From contig CM055096.1 in the NCBI GenBank assembly GCA_029204225.1, forward strand, positions 28,161,995 to 28,225,994: DNA of 64,000 bases, read 5' to 3'. Under the pieces are notes generated by a model. The model saw only the letters and a list, made by a program, of their open reading frames with translations, was not told the origin of the DNA and searched no databases. The translations under genes were made by a program, and so were the position numbers. Below, in pieces: positions 57,344-64,000 of the stretch; the first letter of the stretch is position 1; each line of letters opens with the position of its first letter. Source of the DNA: Diphasiastrum complanatum. Lineage: Eukaryota; Streptophyta; Lycopodiopsida; Lycopodiales; Lycopodiaceae.

Positions 57344-59736
57344 CTAAGGAAGGAATCTAGGGAATCTCAGTTTAAGGTCACGTTCCTTCTCCCAAGTATC
57401 ATCGTCCTTGGAACTTCTTTTCCAACGAACCAAGTACTCAGTTACCTGCCGGTTTCTGAGCCCACGTTGACGTACATCAACAATGGCCTGTGGTTCAGTA
57501 GGTACAAAGAATGATAGGTCCAGCCGAGCTAAGTCCTCCTGAGGCATTAATTTTAGTTAACCTGTCAACTATTACCCAAATGGCATCATTTTGCTTCCCC
57601 GTCCGAGGTAGCCCAACCACAAAGTCCATGGAAATGCTTTCCCACTTTCTTTCAGGAATTTCCAAGGGCATTAACAAACCAGCTGCCTTAAGTCTTTCAG
57701 CTTTATTAACTTGGCATTGCGCACACTTGCGAACATATGCCTCCACTTGACTTTTTAAATTTGGCCAGTAAAAGTTCCTTTTTACTAAGTCAAGCGTCCT
57801 TTGAGCGCCAGGGTGCCCTGCACACGGGCTGTCATGACATTCAGGCAGGATTTGGGCCCTTATATCATCATTTTCTGGCACACAAACTTTTCCATTTCGG
57901 AAAAGTAACCCATTCCTATGGAATAGTCTCTTTGTATCCTGTCCTGAGGAGAAATCTTGGAATCCTGCATTCCAAGCTCATCACTAGATCTAGAAGAACC
58001 TGCTAGGACGTCTAGCCAAATACGACCGAAGTACCTATCGGTCTTACACAAATCTCTTAAGGACAGATACAACTCAGATTGGATCTCAGAAAAGCTTAAC
58101 TGATTAACCTCTCCAATCCGGCTTAAGGCATCCGCGACACTATTAGAGGTACCCTTCCGGTACTCAATGTCATAATGGAATTCTTGGAGCATCTCTGACC
58201 ATCTGGCCTTACGACCCCTAAGGTCGACCGCATCGTTAATATACTTTAACGCTCGATGGTCAGTAACTATAGTAAACTGGGAGCCATACAAGTAATATCT
58301 CCAAACTTTTAGGGCATTAATGACAGCAAAAAGTTCCTTGTCATAGGTGGAATACCGCCTTTGAGCAGGGTCCAACTTCTTGCTTTCAAAAGCTACCGAT
58401 CTACCATCCTGATATAGGACTGCGCCTATAGCATAGTCACTGGCATCCGTTTCAAGTACATACGGCTTGTTAGGATCCACTATGTGTAGAATAGGCGCTG
58501 TAGCTACACAGTATTTGAGGTTCTCAAAACTCTGATTCAACTCTTCAGTCCAAGTAACTGGAGGACTGAACTTACTGTGCCGGCTAACTTTTCTAGCCCC
58601 TCTGAGGACATTCGTCAAGGCCAATGCAATTAATGCATAGTTCAAGATGAGTCTATGAAAAAACCCCGTAAATCCCAAAAAGGACTTAACCTCCCGGATG
58701 GTTTTAGGGATAGGCCATTCACGTACTTGTCGGACTTTATTTGGGTCAATTTCCATGGAACCCATGGTCCGAAATAATGTGACCAAGGTATAACAACCTC
58801 TTCTGAAAGAACACACATTTGGACTTTTTGGCAAAAAGCTGCTCCTGTCTAAGTAACTTTAAGACAGTCCTGAGATGCTCCTCATGCTCCTCCAAGGTCT
58901 TACTATAGATGAGAATATCATCTAAGTAGACTATTACGAACTTTCCCAGATATGGACGAAGAAGATCGTTCATCATCTGCTGGAAAGTCGCTGGAGCATT
59001 TGTCAAGCCAAAAGGTAAAACCAGAAACTCATAATGGCTGTACCTAGTTCTAAACCCGGTTTTTTCAATATCCTCAGTCTTTATGCGAATCTGATGATAC
59101 CCTGATCTCAAATCGATTTTGGTGAAGTACTTTGCACCATGCAATCGATCAACCAATGCATCCATTCGCGGCAAAGGATAACGGTTTTTAATCGTTAACT
59201 TATTCAACTTTTTAAAGTCCACACAAAGACGAGTACCTCCGCCTTTTTTTATCAACAAGGAGTACAGGTGCCCCCCAGGGAGATTTACTAGGCCTAACAT
59301 GGCCCATCTTAAGGTAATTTTGCAGCTGCCTATAAACCTCATCCTCCTCAGTAGTACTCATCCTATATGGATACAGTGATATAGGAGAACTACCAGGAAT
59401 CAGTTTAATACCATGGTCAACACCCCTAGAGGGGGGAAGACCCTCAGGAAGCTGTTCAGGAAATACATCGTTAAATTCTTGTCTAAGTTTCCTAAAAATT
59501 TCACCTTTCGGCGATTTTTCTTGTTTTAGGTTATTAGACATTAATTCCATTTGGAGATTGTAGAATTGCAAACTACATTCTTCATGGTAAGTAAAATCCT
59601 TTAACCAACATAAATAAGAACTGCAATCAACAATATCCATACATTTAACAGTTTCCAAAGCAGAAAGCATATACGAAGTAGAAATATCAACATTTCCATT
59701 CAATTCTATGAGTGAGCCGTTATGTAAGAACGACAA
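57344..59736 (-). pseudogene. Ty3/gypsy chromovirus pol, antisense, integrase deleted
   Basis: Minus strand in order: pre-RT linker (DVFPEQLPEGLPPSRGVDHG), reverse transcriptase ([52 protein letters not shown] with intact YLDD), a frameshift near 58800, RNase H (VLETDASDYAIGAVLYQDG, ELFAVINALKVWRYYL, IVTDHRALKY), integrase zinc finger (ECHDSPCAGHPGAQRTLD, CAQCQVNKAERLKA), and the core start ([18 protein letters not shown]). The text then jumps from VIVDRLTK directly to a C-terminal segment with LVRWKRSSKDDDTWEKERDL, the chromodomain. The integrase core after its first Asp is deleted, so the copy cannot integrate by itself. Gag and protease are not seen. Confidence 0.88.
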
Positions 59737-62700
59737 ACTGTGTGTTACATAGTGGTGGCCTCTGATGATGAACTCTGGACGGTCGAGGAAGACGCTGGAG
59801 CTTCTGTCGGCGAGCTAGAATGTCAATCTCACTATCAGAAGTATCCTCCGTAACTCTTTTCTGAAAGAAAAGTGTAATATGTAGCTGGCTGTGGTCAACA
59901 TCCTGATCACCTGGCATAAGTGAAGATCTCAAGGAGAACAACTCTCGCAAAAGTAAACCAACACATCTCGCATCGGGATAGGCAAAGAAGGAACCAAGCG
60001 TGAGTGGAGTGTCCCGATAAAAATTGTGGTATCTGCCTCTGATCCCATAGTAAGCTAGACATAAGAAAATAAAGTGAAACTCATCCTCAACCTCCTGTAA
60101 TGGACAACATCAACAGATCCGTAATGGTCGTGGCATGTCTGTGTATCTGCTAGTCTCAATAGCGAGCTGATGAGAAGAGACCCGAAGCTGACCGATGCGG
60201 TAGCGCAGGCCAAAAGACAACGGCTGAGAGAGATAACTCGGTCTAACGTGAAGCCCTGAAGCATCTAAGTGAAGAAAGTGAATGCGGTAGAACTGAAGCT
60301 TAACCCGTGAAGGATCAAGGTGAGACCAAACAGTATGTATGTATGCTCTGTAGATCCGTCTACGAATGAACGCATGAGTCCCATTGGGGAGGTCAGACAT
60401 AGATAATCCCCAACTATGTAGAAAGTCCGAAGCATACTGAAACCATGAAGACTTAGCCCGCTGCCCAACCAAAGTGCAAGAGGATGTAAAAGCCGCTACC
60501 ACGATCTGGAGGAATCAAGCTCTGAGATTCTGTGAATGAATGTGATAATCCTGAAAATAGCCTCGACAAGTAGTGGAGGAGAAGCAAACTCTGCCAAAAT
60601 AATCTCATGAGGAACGGACTGCTTGGCCCGAATCATCCGGCTAAGCATGTGAATATGTAAACGCGAGATATCACTCCAAGTATCTCTAGATAAGCCTGGG
60701 CACCATGTCTCTGCTGAGTATAGTGCCACTGGAGAAACAGTCAAAGAAAAGAGACGACATTGTGTGTCTGGATCATGCACATAACAAGTAGAGGAAAACC
60801 TCTCCATCTGAACAAGAGCAGAGCGCCCCTTGCGGAGCCTAGCCAATGCGGCTGGTCGAAACGAAAGCAATGGGCTAGAAAAGAGAACACCCAGGTAAGT
60901 GTAAGACGCTACTATTTCTAGAGGCTATCCATCAAAATAGAACATAGTATCTCTCTATGCTGCCTGTTGGTGTTAAACGCCATAACCTTAGTCTTTCCAA
61001 TGTTCACCATTAGCCCCCATATCTGACAGAAAGTATACAAAGCATCCAGATGTCGCTGAAGTCCTGTAGCTGAACTAGATAGTAAAATCACATCATCTGC
61101 ATAAAGAAGGATGGGGATAACAATATCCGCTAAAAGACAGCCATTCCCCCCTTCTTCCCGAATAATATGCTCAAGGTCGTCAATGTATAAAGCAAAAAGG
61201 GTTGGTGATAAAGGACATCCCTGCTTTACTCCGACCGTACTATGAATATATGAAGACCATCCATCTCCATCACGAAATCTGGCCAAAACTCTCTCATATA
61301 ATGTGATGATAGCAGCAATGATCTCCTTTGAGAAACCAAGGGATGCCAGACGTTGGAGCAGCAAGTGTCGCGAAACTGAATCAAATGCTTTGTGGAAGTC
61401 CACAAAACAACAATAGACTCTCTGTTTCCTGAACTTCGCTGCCTCAATGATACATCTCAGTATGAATATCTGGTCTGCTGTGTAGTAGCCTGCTCTAAAA
61501 CCTGCCTGTACCATAGCATATAACTCCTCTGTCTCTGCATGAGCGCTGATGATAGACTGCTAACCGAACCATAGAGCTTAGTCATAGTGTGGCTAATCAT
61601 AATAGTACGATAGTTGTCTACATTCAGAGGATCATCAGCCTTAAGTATAGGGTGTAAAAGGTTAGTACACCAAGGTGTGGGAAGGCCAAAAATAACAGAT
61701 TGGTTAAAAACGTAGGAGATGTATGGAGCAACAATATGGGCGAGTGAAAAGGGTGAATTCTGAATGTCGGGGTGAGAGAGAGATGGAAGGAGAGTCAATT
61801 GTATAAAGTTTTGCAGCATAGTCAATGCACGATTCAATGGCAATAGGAGTTGGCATACATGAGTTTTTAGAAAACATCTTCCAAAAGAAGGTGGAAGAAG
61901 AAGAGTCCAAAGGATCAATGAGTTTTTGTGCCAGAGACTGAAAGTACATGGTCTTCTTTTGCAAAGTCATCCTACAATATTCTCTTTGTTTAGATGCTAA
62001 GGTGTCGGGAGAATGATTTTGAGCATAAACAACCTGCTTGTGTAGAGAGAGGCACTCATCATCATACCATCTATTGTAAGTGCGTTTATAAGATGAGAAA
62101 GTTTTGGAAGGATATGCAGTATTGGCTGAGCAAAGAAGCGACTGAGATAAAAAGGCGGCTTGCTGGTCCACTGAAGATGAGAAGGGGAAATCGTCGAGCA
62201 TTGTGGCCAGAGAGGAAGTGTAAGTAGGAAGACCAATTGGAGAGAAAGGACGATGGTGGCGTGTGGAATGCGGAGTCGTAACAGTACCAAGAGTAGCATG
62301 GCCAAGAGACAGGAGCAATAGAGAGTGATCAGAGATGGTAGGGTGCATAATATGAAAAGTATGAAGAAATGGAGTTAAGGCTGGTGAGCCAATGAAGTAG
62401 TCAACAACGCTGTGTCCACCACCGTGCGGATGGCAGGTAAAAACTGATGATGATGGTCACCGAGAAAGGCCATTCAGAATGGCTAAAGAGTGAGCTTCTG
62501 CAAGTCCAATCAACTGTTCTCCAAAGTGTGTAGCTGGGGTATCAGCATCCTGAGAGGCCCTGTCCAAACCCACATCCAAAACTTGAATATGTAGGAAATC
62601 ACTATCTGCATGAAACTCTGTCTGCTGGGTGTTGGTGCGAGCGTTAAAATCGCCTGCTAATAAAATAAGGCCCTGCTGTGCAAAGCTGGCTATATCATCT

Positions 62701-63152
62701 GAAAGAGCCTGGAAGGGGTCACCACCATAATCTGCAAAAGCTGATGTTTGAGGTGCAAAATAACAAACTGCTATAAAGAGATCTTGAGGTAGCCCAAAGA
62801 AGTTACCATAAAACTGTAACCAAATAAATTGTGCAAATGGATCACTTTTGAGTAGCTTAAAATGAGTACGAAAAACTTCCTTGGTAAGACATGCAACACC
62901 ACCAGATCCACGCGTGGTTTTACCTCTTACGAAAGACCTGTACGTTGAATACCATGAGTAATTTTGAATAACTGGAAGAGGTCGATATAGTGATTCATGA
63001 GTCTCCGCTAAGAGCAAAATATCACATTTCTGTAAAAAGGAGTGAAAATCCCCTGCCGAAGAAGATGAATTTACACCGTTACAATTCCAGAAACCAATCC
63101 GTAATGGCTGAGGGGATCTTGGGTTGTTGTGCCCGGGATCCCCGATTCCCTA
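59720..63152 (-). pseudogene. LINE ORF2: AP endonuclease, reverse transcriptase, C-terminal zinc motif
   Basis: Minus strand. Endonuclease at ~63100-62330: LRIGFWNCNGVNSSS, CDILLLAETHESLY, ILLAGDFNARTN and HPTISDHSLLLLS, matching the N, E, GDFN and SDH motifs of AP endonucleases. Reverse transcriptase at ~61500-60920: CCFVDFHKAFDSVSRHLL, GVKQGCPLSPTLFALYIDDL and ILLYADDVILLSSS with the YADD pair. Thumb and C-terminal part: CCPLQEVEDEFHFIFLCLAY, a C-ED-H-C zinc motif reached after a stop at ~60108. Frame changes near 62450, 61900, 60920 and 60500 make it inactive. The 3' end meets chromovirus sequence near 59740, and no 3' tail is visible. Clade not assigned. Confidence 0.85.
63150..63152 (-). 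other. in-frame TAG between LINE ORF1 and ORF2
   Basis: ORF1 ends ...KISQ-TAG, and the same frame continues GIGDPGHNNPRSPQPLRIGF into the endonuclease without any ATG. The context is CAA TAG GGA. Confidence 0.6.
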
Positions 63153-64000
63153 TTGTGAAATCTTATCGTAAAATTTAGGCTTGCCTTCAATAAAGACCAC
63201 TCTTTGATTCCTAGCATTGGCCTCCTGAATGACCAATTTCCTCGCTTGCCATTGTGTGTGTGTTAGGTAGTCATCTATAAAAATAAAAGAGCTTAGCTCG
63301 AAGGCGTAAAGCAGAATTACGTTGTTCAATGGAGCGAAACTTTATGAATAGGACCTTATCATCAAATTTGCTCCGCCAAGCAGTGTCAAATCCCTCCAGA
63401 TTATGTGCAAGTTTAGATACAAGAAGGTCTTTCGCCTCATCAAGGGCCTTGTTTCCATTGGGGATACCCCTAAGTCGTATATTAAGAGCCTTCTTGGCTC
63501 TTCTCTCTTGTTCTGTAAAAACATTCTCTAAGGTAGAATTCACTAATGAAGGTTGAACTTGGTTAGAGGAATTACCAGCTTGCTTAAGAATTGAAGCCCA
63601 AGTACGAGTGTCTTCCACTTCCTTTGCCAAAGATGAGATTTTACTTTCCACATCTTGCTGTGAATGAGTGTCCTGTATCCCTTTCTCTTTCATCCTGTCA
63701 ATGGTGCTTTGTAAATCCTTATTCTGTAGATTGACCCTGGTAAGTTTTCCATGAAGTGTCTGATTTTGTAGCTGCAATTTTCTGATGAATTGGAACACTT
63801 CTTTGAACTGGTGTTGTAGGTAGTTGTTGAGAGATTCAAAGTCAAATAAGTTGCTAGGTTGTAATTGTTCAACAAGGATATGGTAAGCAAGGCAGGAATC
63901 TGTAAGAGATAGCTACAATGGAGAATGAGGTGATGAGAAGGACAGACCGGCAAACGAAAGGGAAGAGCCAGTGATGGCTGACTGGCCATCAGAATGGCAT
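63153..64000 (-). pseudogene. LINE ORF1 (coiled coil and RNA-binding fold), runs off the right edge
   Basis: Minus strand, 5' end outside the window. N-terminal acidic/polar part, then NLFDFESLNNYLQHQFKEVF and a leucine-rich coiled coil (KLQLQNQTLHGKLTRVNLQN, SKISSLAKEVEDTRTW). An RRM-like block follows (KALNIRLRGIPNGNKALDEA, FDDKVLFIKFRSIEQRNSAL). After a one-base shift in a T-rich run at ~63285 comes FIDDYLTHTQWQARKLVI and VVFIEGKPKFYDKISQ. This is the layout of LINE ORF1 nucleic-acid chaperones. A stop near 63912 and the shift indicate decay. Confidence 0.75.

Overview
This window is nuclear DNA from a land plant. Two spliced plant genes lie in a large excess of retroelement debris. All evidence comes from reading the sequence; no searches were run. 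The abundant Ty1/copia elements and chromodomain Ty3/gypsy elements (chromoviruses), the Penelope-like reverse transcriptase (RT) relics and the AP-endonuclease LINE fit a repeat-rich, seed-free vascular plant such as a fern better than a flowering plant. That placement is an inference.

Left part (1-14.6 kb): a Penelope-like RT relic and an antisense copia relic precede the 3' half of a CDKAL1-type tRNA methylthiotransferase gene. Four exons are readable at 5489-5597, 5782-5874, 12246-12406 and 12885-13565. Its 6.4-kb third intron holds a chromovirus solo LTR, a chromovirus 3' half and LINE-derived pieces. The 5' exons were not found and probably lie left of the window.

Middle part (14.7-46.3 kb): about 32 kb of nested transposons without host genes. 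In order: a copia 5' end (14.8-16.7 kb); a chromovirus pol plus LTR (16.8-20.5 kb); AT-rich unassigned DNA with microsatellites (20.5-27.3 kb); antisense copia relics (27.3-31 kb); a ~5.3-kb DNA transposon (30955-36264) inserted into a copia gag gene and bearing dense GTGGAT/ATCCAC palindrome arrays at both ends; a solo LTR with a ~129-bp CT tract; an unidentified ORF ending exactly at an LTR (39.0-40.6 kb); and a partly duplicated copia element (40.7-44.4 kb).

Right part (46.3-64 kb): a Sec14/nodulin-type phosphatidylinositol transfer protein gene of the plant SFH family. It has a probable non-coding first exon near 46.93-47.27 kb and nine coding exons from 48926 to 55072. Its introns hold a 371-bp MITE-like foldback element and two copies of a hairpin-bearing LINE-like tail. 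The nodulin-type 3' exons are not seen; instead there follow a second Penelope-like relic, a GC-rich tandem duplication, an antisense chromovirus and a long antisense LINE that runs off the right edge.

The most notable non-gene signals are the palindrome-array transposon, the hairpin tail family with compensatory stem changes, a LINE whose ORF1 and ORF2 are separated by one in-frame TAG with no ATG, an 86-bp tRNA-like retroposon with 15-bp target duplications, and the unknown ORF abutting an LTR.
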